A DNA stretch of 64,000 bases from positions 15,001-79,000 of the forward strand of contig CP119318.1 of the NCBI GenBank assembly GCA_029203105.1. The letters run 5' to 3'. This document shows positions 1 through 11,349 of this stretch, piece by piece. A model generated the notes under the pieces. It ran no database searches, was not told the origin of the DNA, and saw nothing but the letters and a program-made list of their open reading frames with translations. A program made the position numbers and the translations under genes. Within the stretch, counting starts at the first letter, position 1, and each line of letters opens with the position of its first letter. This stretch comes from Candidatus Kaistia colombiensis. GTDB lineage: Bacteria > Pseudomonadota > Alphaproteobacteria > Rhizobiales > Kaistiaceae.

Positions 1-1340
1 CCGAGCAGGTCGCCCGCGCCTCGCTCCAGACGACGGTGTCCAACGGCGTCCAGATCGCCGCCATGCCCTATGTCGACCCGGATCGCTTCTCGTTCGACGA
101 AAGCGGCACCGATCCCTTCTCGGCGCTGGGCGTGCGCATCGTCCCGGAAAACGTCTCCTTCGTCTCCAAATCCGGCCCGGCGCTTCCCTCCGATGAGCGC
201 GTCGCCGTTGTGGAGAAGAAGGAAACCCTCGGTGACATCCTCGAGGAGAACGGCGTCGCCGAGGACGAGTCGAAAAACATCATCTCCGCCATGTCCAACC
301 TGATGGATCTGGCGGACCTGCAGGCCGGTCAGAAGGTCCGTATCCTGTTCTCCTCGGAAGGCGAGACGCCGCGACCGATGCGCGTGTCCATCTATGACGA
401 GGGCTCGCACCAGGCCACCGTGGCGCGGCGCGACGACGACAGCTTCGTGCGCGCCGACGAGCCGGAAAGCTCGACCGACGAATTCGAGATGGCGGAGCCG
501 GCGCCGGCCGACGACAGCCCGATGCCGCGTCTCTACCAGGCCGTCTACGAGACGGCGCTGGAACAGAAGATCCCGGGCCCGCTGATCACCGAGCTCATTC
601 ACATCTTCTCCTACGACGTCGACTTCCAGTCGCGCGTTTCCCCGGGCGACTCGCTCGAAGTGTTCCACTCGCTTCCGGAAGCCGGCGCGGATGACGAGGA
701 AATTCTCTACGCGGCGATCACCCTCGACGGTTCGATGAAGCGCTATTACCGCTATCGCTCGCCGGATGACGGCGTCGTCGACTATTTCGACGAGGAAGGC
801 CGCAGCGCCAAGAAGTTCCTCGTCCGCAAGCCGATGAATGGCGGCGTGCTTCGCTCCAATTTCGGCTACCGCAAGCATCCGATCCTCGGTTACACGCGCC
901 TGCATCCCGGCGTTGACTGGGCGGCGCCGCGCGGCACGCCGATCCTGGCCGCCGGCAACGGCACCGTCGAGAAGGCCGGCTGGAGCTCGGGCTATGGCAA
1001 TTTCACCCTGATCCAGCACACTAACGGCTATGAATCGGCCTATGGACACCAGTCGGCGATCGCCAAGGGCATCCGCCCGGGGGCCAAGGTGCGGCAGGGT
1101 CAGGTCATCGGCTATGTCGGCTCGACCGGCCTGTCGACTGGTCCGCATCTGCATTATGAAGTGCGCATCAACAACAAGCCCGTCGATCCGCTGCGCGTGC
1201 GCCTGCCGCGCGGTCGCGTGCTGCAGGGCGACATGTTGGTGGCCTTCAAGCAAGAAAAGGCGCGGATCGACACGCTGATCGGCATGCCGGCCAGCTCCAA
1301 GGTCGCCGCGATCAACACCGACAAGGACGCCACCAACTAG
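1..1340 (+). CDS. M23 family metallopeptidase (5' end outside window)
   Basis: The frame is open back to the first bases of the window, so the true start lies upstream; a GTG at 36 is only the first internal start. The visible part has an N-terminal LysM/OapA-like segment (around bases 220-350, with the LGDILEENG stretch), an acidic linker, and a C-terminal M23 (LytM) domain from about base 835. The zinc ligands are visible: HPGVD near base 902 and the HLHYE motif near 1144. Family knowledge: M23 enzymes are cell-envelope endopeptidases that cut peptidoglycan cross-links. The length and architecture fit the periplasmic M23 proteins common in Rhizobiales. I cannot see the signal peptide or membrane anchor because the 5' end is missing. 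Confidence 0.9.
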   Translation, partial: EQVARASLQTTVSNGVQIAAMPYVDPDRFSFDESGTDPFSALGVRIVPENVSFVSKSGPALPSDERVAVVEKKETLGDILEENGVAEDESKNIISAMSNLMDLADLQAGQKVRILFSSEGETPRPMRVSIYDEGSHQATVARRDDDSFVRADEPESSTDEFEMAEPAPADDSPMPRLYQAVYETALEQKIPGPLITELIHIFSYDVDFQSRVSPGDSLEVFHSLPEAGADDEEILYAAITLDGSMKRYYRYRSPDDGVVDYFDEEGRSAKKFLVRKPMNGGVLRSNFGYRKHPILGYTRLHPGVDWAAPRGTPILAAGNGTVEKAGWSSGYGNFTLIQHTNGYESAYGHQSAIAKGIRPGAKVRQGQVIGYVGSTGLSTGPHLHYEVRINNKPVDPLRVRLPRGRVLQGDMLVAFKQEKARIDTLIGMPASSKVAAINTDKDATN

Positions 1341-1450
1341 CGCCTTCGCGTGCTTTTCGCGCGGAGAAGACGGGCTTGATAGAGACCTAGAGCAGGAGGC
1401 CTTCCCGGAAGGCTCGATGTTACCAGAAAGCGACAGAGCGACAGCTGCGG

Positions 1451-1485
1451 CCAGGCCGCCGTGCCGAGTGGCGCGGCGGCCTGCT
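1451..1485. repeat. GC-rich inverted repeat between the M23 gene and catB
   Basis: Arms CAGGCCGCC and GGCGGCCTG flank a short loop about 110 bases after the M23 stop. It could end the M23 transcript, but no T-run follows, so a rho-independent terminator is only weakly supported. Confidence 0.3.
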
Positions 1486-1564
1486 TCGGCTGTCATCCGC
1501 CTCGTCTGAGGCGATCTCCCGTTTCTGGGGTGCCCGCTGCGACCATGTTCGCAGGCGCACCGGC

Positions 1565-2206
1565 ATGGACAAGACCATGAACTATTTCAAGAGCCCGTTC
1601 CTGGGCAAGCCGCTGACCGAGCAGGTCACGAACCCCAATATCATCGTCGGTCGCTACAGCTACTATTCCGGCTACTATCACGGCCACGCCTTCGATGATT
1701 GCGCCCGCTTCCTGATGCCCGATCGCACCGATGTCGACCGCCTCGTCATCGGCAGCTTCTGTTCGATCGGCACCGGCGCCTCTTTCATGATGGCCGGTAA
1801 TCAGGGCCACCGGAACGACTGGGTGACGACGTTTCCGTTCTTCTTCGTTCCCGAGGAGCCGGCCTTCGCCAACGCCGTCAACGCCTACCAGCCCGCCGGC
1901 GACACCGTGATCGGCCATGATGTCTGGATCGGCGCCGAGGCGATGATCATGCCGGGCATCCGGATCGGCGATGGCGCGGTGATCGGCAGCCGCGCCCTGG
2001 TGACGAGGGATGTCGAGCCCTACACGATCGTCGGCGGCAATCCCGCCCGGCCGATCCGCAAGCGCTTCACCGACGAGACGATCGCCATGCTGCTGGAAAT
2101 GGCCTGGTGGGATTGGGAGATCGGGCAGATCCGCGACGCCATGCCCCTGCTCTGCTCGGGCGACGTCGTGGCGCTCTATCGGCACTGGCGCGACGCCAAC
2201 GCCTGA
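1565..2206 (+). CDS. catB: CatB-type (xenobiotic) acetyltransferase
   Basis: The 213-residue protein is a hexapeptide-repeat (left-handed beta-helix) acyltransferase of the type B chloramphenicol acetyltransferase group. It begins MDKTMNYFKSPFLGK, and the MNYF start 12 bases further in matches the family start better. The catalytic-type histidine sits in GNQGHRND near residue 80, and the hexapeptide coil VIGHDVWIGAEAMIMPGIRIGDG follows at about 118-140. The NPARPIRKRF segment is the usual family signature after the helix. The family transfers acetyl from acetyl-CoA to hydroxyl groups of small molecules; activity on chloramphenicol cannot be inferred from sequence alone. It stands alone, facing clpB tail to tail. 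Confidence 0.88.
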   Translation: MDKTMNYFKSPFLGKPLTEQVTNPNIIVGRYSYYSGYYHGHAFDDCARFLMPDRTDVDRLVIGSFCSIGTGASFMMAGNQGHRNDWVTTFPFFFVPEEPAFANAVNAYQPAGDTVIGHDVWIGAEAMIMPGIRIGDGAVIGSRALVTRDVEPYTIVGGNPARPIRKRFTDETIAMLLEMAWWDWEIGQIRDAMPLLCSGDVVALYRHWRDANA

Positions 2207-2246
2207 GCCGCCGGCAGCGTCGCCAAACCAGTGACAACAAGGAAAA

Positions 2247-2277
2247 GCCGCGCCGCATCGCTGCAGCGCGGGTTTTC
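2247..2277. terminator. Hairpin between convergent catB and clpB
   Basis: Arms CCGCGC and GCGCGG with a following GTTTT lie 40 bases after the catB stop. On the other strand AAAA-type flanking is also present, so it may serve both convergent genes. Confidence 0.4.
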
Positions 2278-2282
2278 TATCC

Positions 2283-2313
2283 AGCGGGCATGGCGGTTTG
2301 CGGCATGCCCGCT
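2283..2313 (-). terminator. Perfect 10-bp inverted repeat just past clpB
   Basis: AGCGGGCATG and CATGCCCGCT pair perfectly around an 11-base loop, 11 bases beyond the clpB stop. No T-run follows directly, so it is a transcript-end hairpin rather than a textbook terminator. Confidence 0.45.
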
Positions 2314-2324
2314 GTCGATGCGGC

Positions 2325-4930
<2,606 letters not shown>

Positions 4931-5243
4931 AACGATGCCTCCTGACCCGGTCCCACCGCCTCGAAAGCACGGATGAGCCGCTCTGAAATATGGACCTGCG
5001 TCCGGCGGCAGCCAAGCTGGGGCCTGCCGCTCGATCCGAATATGGTGTGGCCCTCCTGCAACAGGAAGGGGTAGGCCGTACAATTTTGACGTGAACGCCG
5101 GTAGGCGACCGGGCATCGGGGAAGCACTGGAAAACCGAGGCTTGGAAACAGGTTGGGCGCGATCGAGCCTGGCGAACGGCGCAAACGAGCGCGTCGGACC
5201 CGACTGTCTGGCGTCGGCAAGGCGCGGCATGCGACGCGGAAAG
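4931..5243. other. clpB upstream region
   Basis: About 310 bases between the clpB start and the terminator of the DUF4167 gene. It holds the clpB leader and possible promoter; I see no gene in it. Confidence 0.6.
4986..5016 (-). promoter_or_regulatory. Possible RpoH-type promoter of clpB
   Basis: On the minus strand CTTG (5016-5013) is followed after 19 bases by CCATATTT (4993-4986), about 55 bases before the clpB start. Alphaproteobacterial heat-shock promoters have CTTG and a C-TAT-type -10, and clpB is a classical RpoH target. The spacing is about two bases longer than ideal, so this is tentative. Confidence 0.3.
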
Positions 5244-5275
5244 AAAAACGCCCGGGTGCAGGCACCCGGGCGTTT
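5244..5275 (-). terminator. Terminator of the DUF4167 gene
   Basis: A perfect GC-rich stem (CGCCCGGGTGC with GCACCCGGGCG, 5249-5272) is followed on the minus strand by TTTTT. It lies about 25 bases past the DUF4167 stop. Confidence 0.85.
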
Positions 5276-5300
5276 CAGGATCTTGAAAGACGAAACGAGC

Positions 5301-6515
5301 TTACTCGTCGCCGGTCGGCTCGCTGGCCAGCGCCGGCTCGGAGCCGGCCTCGCCCTCGGAAGCGCGGGTCCGGGCGCGCGTCGTGCGACGACGGCGCGGA
5401 CGGAACTCTTCCTCTTCCGTCGAGGCGGAACCCTCGGTGCCGAGATCGAGGCTCGGGGCCGCCTCGGCTGCCGCGGCAGCGCGCTCGGCCTTGGCCGCGC
5501 TGCTGCGCGACGCCCGCGTCGGCGCAGGTGCCGCCGGCGGAGCATCCGCCACGACGGCTTCCACCGGCTCCACCACAATCGGCTCGACCTTCGCAGCCTC
5601 GGCAACCTCGGGCTTGGCCATGTCCGGTACGACCGCGTCGGCCTTGGCCACCTCGGCGACCGGCATCCGCGACGCTTCGACGGCCGGCTGCGGTGCCGGT
5701 TCGCCCGTCACAAAGCGGGGGAGCTGCGAACGCTCGTTGCGATCGCCGCGATCCGGGCGATCACCACGATCCCGGCGCTCGCCGCGATCCATGCGCGGCT
5801 GGCGATCGGTCCGTTCCGGACGATCCGCGCGCGTTTCGTTCCGGTCGGAACGCTCGCCGCGCTCCGGCCGGTCCGCACGGGCAGAGCGCTCGAACCGCTC
5901 TTGGCGATCGGGACGATCCTGGCGGTCGGAACGATCCTGGCGGTCGGAACGATCCTGACGGTCAAAGCGATCCTGACGGTCCGAACGCTCCTGGCGCTCC
6001 GAACCTTCACGCGCCTCGCCGCCGGTCGACCCGGCCCCGTTGATGTAGGGCTGCGGGTCGTTTGGCCCGATCGTGCCCTCACCCTCGCGCGATGGCTGGC
6101 GATCTGCCTGAGGGGCACGCTCATGAAGATGCGCCTGGCCAAAACGCTCGCTGAAGCGATCGTCTTCCTCGTCGAGACCCTCATCGTCCTGATCGGCGCG
6201 ATAAGAAGGCTGCGGCTGCTGGGAATTCTGCGGGTTCTGCGCCTGGGCCGCGGCGATCACACGGAAATAATGCTCTGCGTGCTGCAGATAGCTTTCCGCC
6301 ATGACGCGGTCGCCCGACGACTGCGCATCGCGCGCCAGCGTCACGTATTTTTCCGCGATGTGGAGCGCGGTGCCGCGAATTTTGACATCCGGACCGTTGC
6401 TCTCATACGAGCGGGTCAGCGGGTTGGGGCCCTTGCGGTTGTTGTTGCCGCCGCTGTTGTTGTTGCGCCCGCGCATCCGCTTGTTGTTATTGTTGTTCTG
6501 CTGTCCTTGTCTCAT
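5301..6515 (-). CDS. DUF4167 domain protein, putative RNA-binding
   Basis: This 404-residue protein has an N-terminal Asn/Arg-rich stretch (about residues 4-30), then the conserved DUF4167 domain (about 30-95, with GTALHIAEKYVTLARDA and YLQHAEHYFRVI), then a long low-complexity tail. The tail contains a run of D-R-Q-D-R type hexapeptide repeats (about residues 165-255) and ends in an acidic and Ala-rich region with RPRRRR. DUF4167 proteins are an alphaproteobacterial family of unknown function, often placed next to prmC-prfA as here. The basic repeats resemble disordered RNA-binding regions such as those of RNase E, which makes an RNA role plausible but unproven. Its own terminator follows. 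Confidence 0.85.
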   Translation of the reverse strand: MRQGQQNNNNNKRMRGRNNNSGGNNNRKGPNPLTRSYESNGPDVKIRGTALHIAEKYVTLARDAQSSGDRVMAESYLQHAEHYFRVIAAAQAQNPQNSQQPQPSYRADQDDEGLDEEDDRFSERFGQAHLHERAPQADRQPSREGEGTIGPNDPQPYINGAGSTGGEAREGSERQERSDRQDRFDRQDRSDRQDRSDRQDRPDRQERFERSARADRPERGERSDRNETRADRPERTDRQPRMDRGERRDRGDRPDRGDRNERSQLPRFVTGEPAPQPAVEASRMPVAEVAKADAVVPDMAKPEVAEAAKVEPIVVEPVEAVVADAPPAAPAPTRASRSSAAKAERAAAAAEAAPSLDLGTEGSASTEEEEFRPRRRRTTRARTRASEGEAGSEPALASEPTGDE

Positions 6516-6969
6516 GAATTTTCTCTTCCGTGACCAACAAGGTCAAACAATCTCATCGACCGAATCGAAACGCCGGCCGGACAAAATCCGTCGATCGGGC
6601 CGCCCCGAGCATGGGCTCGAAACGCCGGAACCGGCGAAAGCGATCGTCACTCTTCCGCGGATCGAGGCAGCCGAGAGTCCAGACATGTGACCTTGGGCAA
6701 CCTGGCCACCGCCGAAGCGGGGCGTCCTGGGAATTCGTGTCGTACCGAGTAGAGGTGACGCTCGAGGCACCGAAGCCTGGTCGATCTCCCCCGATCCGAC
6801 CCGCACGGCCAATCTGGTGGCCCTTACCGCGTCGCTCCCGTGCAAGGCTTGCGCTTCGACGTTCGGGAGACGCATCAATTCCATCTGCGGTGGCTGGGAA
6901 ACTAGCCGTTTCGAGGCCGATTTCCAAGCAGTTTATTCATTTCCGACCCTGGAAGCATCCATGCGGCGG
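6516..6969. other. Gap between DUF4167 gene and prmC
   Basis: About 450 bases without a convincing gene. It must carry the DUF4167 promoter. A slightly A/T-richer patch near 6900-6950 is the only visible change in composition; I see no clear terminator after prmC. Confidence 0.5.
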
Positions 6970-7842
6970 TCAATTCGGTCGGATCAGTTCCACCACGCGA
7001 TCATGCCCGGCCAGATCGGTATGCACCGCCACCACAAAACCGGCGCGTGTCGCGAGCAAGGAAAGCGCCCGCCCCTGATCATATCCGATTTCGAAAAATG
7101 CCGCGCCGCCGGGCCGCATCAGCCGGCTGAGATCCGCGACGATCGCTCTGTATGCATCGAGGCCGTCATCACCCCCATCCAGCGCCAACACAGGATCGTG
7201 GTCCTTAACTTCACGATCCAGCGTCTGGATGACTCCGCTCTCAATATAGGGCGGATTTGAGACGATTACATCCACAGGGCCGCAACTTTCGGCCCAGGAG
7301 CCCCGGGTGAACAGGCTGCGATCGGCGAAGCCAAGCCTCGCGGCGTTCGCCCGCGCGGTTCGCGCCGCCTCTTCGGAAAGATCAATCCCGAGGCCGATCG
7401 ACTGCGGCAACTCGCTCAGAAGCGCGATCAGGATCGCGCCGCTGCCCGTGCCGATATCGACGATGCGCAGTGGCTTGTCGCGGCCATGGGTCCTGTCGAT
7501 CCAGGCGAGCGTCGCCTCCACCAGCGTCTCCGTATCCGGACGCGGCACCAGCGTTGCCTCGGAAAGGCGGAAGCTCAGACCCCAGAACTCCCTTTCGCCC
7601 ACGATCCTGGCGACGGGCTCGCCGGCCAGCCGGCGATCGAGAGCCGCATCGATGGCGCGACGCTCCGCCTCCGATAGCTCCCTGTCATCGACAAGCAAGA
7701 GCTGATCCGGCGCGATGCCGATGGCGGCGGCGACCAGCAGCCTTGCGTCGAGCGCCGGCGTCGCATCCGGACCGAGTTCCGCCGCCAGCCGTTTCGCCGC
7801 GGCGCGCCGCGCGGCGCCAAGCGTGGCGGGCCGCAGGCTCAT
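6970..7842 (-). CDS. prmC: Peptide chain release factor N5-glutamine methyltransferase
   Basis: PrmC (HemK) methylates the glutamine of the GGQ motif in release factors using S-adenosylmethionine. The 290-residue protein has the helical N-terminal domain (about 1-85), the SAM-binding motif VDIGTGSGAILIAL near residue 125-138, and the diagnostic NPPY catalytic motif near residue 193. The ATG overlaps the prfA stop by four bases (7839-7842), so it is translationally coupled to its substrate gene. This pairing is the standard arrangement. Length and motifs are complete and the frame is clean. Confidence 0.96.
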   Translation of the reverse strand: MSLRPATLGAARRAAAKRLAAELGPDATPALDARLLVAAAIGIAPDQLLLVDDRELSEAERRAIDAALDRRLAGEPVARIVGEREFWGLSFRLSEATLVPRPDTETLVEATLAWIDRTHGRDKPLRIVDIGTGSGAILIALLSELPQSIGLGIDLSEEAARTARANAARLGFADRSLFTRGSWAESCGPVDVIVSNPPYIESGVIQTLDREVKDHDPVLALDGGDDGLDAYRAIVADLSRLMRPGGAAFFEIGYDQGRALSLLATRAGFVVAVHTDLAGHDRVVELIRPN

Positions 7843-8909
7843 GAATCAAGCGCTGCCAGCAGCCCCGCCTGATGCTCGGTAATCAAAGGCTCGATGATCT
7901 CGTCGAGCGCCTCCCCGGTGATCACCGCCTCGAGCTTGTAGAGCGTCAGGTTGATGCGGTGGTCGGTCACCCGGCCTTGCGGGAAATTGTAAGTACGGAT
8001 GCGCTCGGAGCGGTCGCCCGATCCGACCTGGCCCTTACGATCAGCGGCGCGCTCGGAGGACAGGCGCTCACGCTCCATGTCGAACAGCCGGGCGCGCAGG
8101 ATCTGCGTTGCCTGAGCGCGGTTCTGGTGCTGCGAACGACCGGCGACGACAATGACGGTTCCGGTCGGCAAATGGGTGATGCGAACGGCGGTGTCCGTCG
8201 TATTGGCGTGCTGCCCGCCGGCCGACGAGGCGCGGGTCGTGTCGATCTTGATGTCCTCGGGGCGGATGTCGATGTCGACATCTTCCGCTTCCGGCAGCAC
8301 CGCGACGGTCGCGGCGGAGGTGTGGATGCGGCCACTCGCTTCCGTCGCCGGCACACGCTGCACGCGGTGAGCGCCGGATTCGAACTTCAGGCGGGCAAAC
8401 ACGCCCTTGCCGGTGACGTCGGCGATGATTTCCTTGTAGCCACCCGCCTCGCCCTCGCTTTCCGAGAGAACCTGGATCCGCCAGCCATGCAGCCCCGCGT
8501 AGCGCTGATACATGCGGAACAGGTCGCCGGCGAACAAGGCCGCCTCGTCGCCGCCCGTGCCGGCGCGAATTTCGAGGATGGCGCTTTTCTCGTCGGCAGC
8601 GTCGCGCGGCAGCAGCAGGACGCGGATCTCTTGGGTCAATCCCTCGATCTGCGCCTCGAGCGAGCCGCGTTCTTCCTCCGCCAACGCCGCCATCTCGGGG
8701 TCGCCCGCCAGATCGTCCAGCGCCTCGCGTTCGACGACGACCGCCTTCAGCCGGTTCACGGCCTCGACAATATCCTCCAGCTCCGAGCGTTCCTTGGACA
8801 ATTGCACCAAGGTCGCGCCGTCGCTGGTCGCGGCGAGCTTCTGGTCGATGACCTCGGCACGGGCGACGAGGTGATTGATCTTTTCCCAGGGGAGACCGGG
8901 CGGCAGCAA
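7839..8909 (-). CDS. prfA: Peptide chain release factor 1
   Basis: RF1 recognises UAA and UAG stop codons and triggers peptide release. The protein has the GGQ motif in SSAGGQHANTTDTAVR near residue 225-240, and the stop-codon-reading loop region before it. Start choice is uncertain: an in-frame TGA lies just upstream and no ATG exists near the N-terminus. The candidates are TTG at 8909 (356 residues) and CTG at 8918, which has GAAGG at a suitable distance upstream. The ptsP stop is at 8915, so prfA follows it closely or overlaps it. The start also sits at the edge of the error-rich ptsP stretch, so a lost ATG through sequence error is possible. Confidence 0.93.
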   Translation of the reverse strand: MLPPGLPWEKINHLVARAEVIDQKLAATSDGATLVQLSKERSELEDIVEAVNRLKAVVVEREALDDLAGDPEMAALAEEERGSLEAQIEGLTQEIRVLLLPRDAADEKSAILEIRAGTGGDEAALFAGDLFRMYQRYAGLHGWRIQVLSESEGEAGGYKEIIADVTGKGVFARLKFESGAHRVQRVPATEASGRIHTSAATVAVLPEAEDVDIDIRPEDIKIDTTRASSAGGQHANTTDTAVRITHLPTGTVIVVAGRSQHQNRAQATQILRARLFDMERERLSSERAADRKGQVGSGDRSERIRTYNFPQGRVTDHRINLTLYKLEAVITGEALDEIIEPLITEHQAGLLAALDS

Positions 8910-8914
8910 GGAGG

Positions 8915-11189
8915 TCAGATTGGTATGCCTTCAGAATCGGCGAAGGCGGCAAGCGCCGCGCGGACGCCATCCTCGCCATCGTCCAGGGCCAGGAGAGGAT
9001 CGAGCACGGCCTTGAGCCGGCCGACATCGAGTGCGAGCAGCGTCGCCTTGACCGGACCGATCGCGGCGGCCGACATCGACAGCGAGCGGATAGCCGATGC
9101 CCGCCAGCGCCAGCGCCGCCAGGGACGGCTGGCGCATCTCGCCGCAAAGCGTCACCGGCGTCTCGTGCCGGTCGGCGGCCTCGACGATCATGCGGAGCGT
9201 CGCAGGAATGGCGCGACAGCGTGTCGAAGCGGCTCGGCGACGCGGGAGTTGCCGCGGTCGCCGCCGATCATGAACTGGCACAGGTCGTTGGAGCCGACCG
9301 AGACGAAATCGACGCCTGCGATCAGTCGATCGAGCTGGAACAGCAGCGCCGGCACCTCGACCATGGATGCCGAGCAGCGATCCGCGCCGGCTACTCATGG
9401 CCGTGCCGACGCAATTGCGTCACTTCGCGCTCGAGCATCGCCCGGGCCCGGTCGAATCTCGTCGACCTCGGTGACCATCGGCAGCATGATGCGCAACTCG
9501 CGACCGGCAGCGGCGCGCAGCAATGCGCGCATCTGGCATGCGCAGCAGGCCGGGGCGATCGAGGCCAAGCCGGATCGCGCGCCAGCCCAGCGCCGGATTT
9601 TCCTCCGGCTGCATGCGCATATAGGGCAGCACCTTGTCGCCGCCGATATCGAGCGTGCGGAAGGTCACCGGCCGGTCGCCGCGGCATCGAGCACGGCGGA
9701 TAGAGCGCAGTCTGCTCGCTCCATGCGCGGCAGGCTCGAGGCGACCATGAACTGCAGCTCGGTGCGGAACAGGCCGATGCCTCGGCGCCCGGTTCGGCGA
9801 TATGCGGCAGGTCGACCAGCAGGCCGGCATTCATGATGCAGTCGAAACGCGATGGCCATCCTGGGTGACCGGCCGCTTGCGCGCAGCGGCGATACTGCTG
9901 CCTGCCGCCGGGCGCGGAAGCGCACCTTCTCGGCATAGGCGGCCTCGACGTCGGCCGGCGGCCGCACATGCGACCTCACCCGATCGCCATCGACGATGAT
10001 CGGCGTCGCCGGATTCTCGACCAGCCGGACGATTTGGCGACGTGGCCGATGGCGGCGAATGCCGAGCGCGCGCGCAACGATCGTGACGTGGCTGGTCGCG
10101 CGCGCCCTCCTCGAGCACCAGGCCGCGCACCGGCTGCGGTCATAATCGAGCAGTTCGGCCGCGGCCCCATGGTGCGCGCGACGATGATGCTGTCCTTTGG
10201 CAGGCTGGCGCCATCGGGCCGTGCGACTGCCCGATCAGCTCGCGCAGGAGCCGATTGGCGAGATCGTCGAAGTCGTGCAGCCGCTCGCGCAAATAGGGAT
10301 CGGTCTGGCGCAGCATGCGGGCGCGGGTGTCGCGACTGGACGCGTTCGACCGCCGCTTCGGCCGTAAGGCCGGTCTGGCACCGCCTCATCGCATGCGTGC
10401 GACCAGCCGCGGTCATTGGCGAACATGCGATAGGCTTCGAGGATCGTCGCGATGCTCGCCGCGCCGGCGACGATCGTCCGCGCGAGAGCATCGTCGATCG
10501 AGATAGACGCAGCTTGGCGATCGCCTGTCGAGGCGCTGGCTTTCCTGTCGGCAGTCCTCGGCAATGAGCTTGGTGACGACGACGCGCGGCTCATGCAGCA
10601 CGACATGGCCGAGCGCGATGCCATCGGAAAGCGGTCGTGCCTTTGATGCGACGCGGCCGCGTGCGTCGGCTCGGCGCCGGGCCGGGCGAGGCCGGCAGCT
10701 CGCCGAGGCGATCATCTCCGCCAGCACCATCGCGGTGGTCTGCAGCGCCTCGACTTCTTCCTCGTAATAGGTGCGCTGCGCACGGTTCTGCACGACCAGG
10801 ACGCCGAGCGTGTTGCCGGCGCGCAGGATCGGCACGCCAAGGAAGGAGTGTAGATCTCCTCGCCGGTTTCCGGGCGGATAGGCAGAAGGCCGGATGGCTC
10901 TGGGCGTCGTGCAGATTGAGCGGCGTCGCCTCGCGACGCGACGAGGCCGACCAGGCCCTGGCGACGCAGCACGGCTGGTGCACGGCGTCGCGGTTCAGGC
11001 CCTCGGTGGCGTAGAGCTCGAGCGTGTCGTCGACGCGCAGCACATAGACGGAGCACACCTCGGCGACCATGTTGGCGGCGATCAGCACCACGATCTTGTC
11101 GAGGCGGTCTTGCGCGCTGACTCGGCTCCGCCATGACTTCGCGCAGCCGACTCAGCAAGACGCGCGGCCCGCGCGAGTGACCCCCGCAT
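8915..11189 (-). pseudogene. ptsP: ptsP, nitrogen PTS phosphotransferase (EI-Ntr), heavily frameshifted
   Basis: Piecing together frames from ATG at 11189 to TGA at 8915 gives a full EI-Ntr: an N-terminal GAF domain (IVVLIAANMVAEVCSVYVLR near 11100-11040), the phosphohistidine domain with GGATSHVTIVARALG near 10100, and the PEP-binding barrel with GLFRTELQFM near 9750, DIGGDKVLPYM near 9640 and the C-terminal end ADSEGIPI. The family transfers phosphate from PEP to NPr in the nitrogen PTS, a regulatory phosphorelay. No frame stays open for more than a short distance: a frame change is needed roughly every 50-100 bases across the whole gene. All domains are recoverable in order, so I infer bad sequence rather than a decayed gene. 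It precedes prfA in the same direction. Confidence 0.85.
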
Positions 11190-11349
11190 CGGTCCGCCTT
11201 CCGCAATTTGAGAGCTGTGCGGGTTCCGACCACCGAAATCCGCCTCGGTAAGCCGACCGATTCGGCCGGTTCCCCGCATAGCTTCCTGCCTAGTCGTGGC
11301 CGAGTTGCAGAAGGTAAACATCGTTTCGTCGGGTCGGAAAGCCTGTTGA

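Noticed and set aside
5760..6010. Short tandem DNA repeats that resemble a CRISPR array
   Set aside because: Units are contiguous without unique spacers and encode the D-R-Q repeats of the DUF4167 protein.
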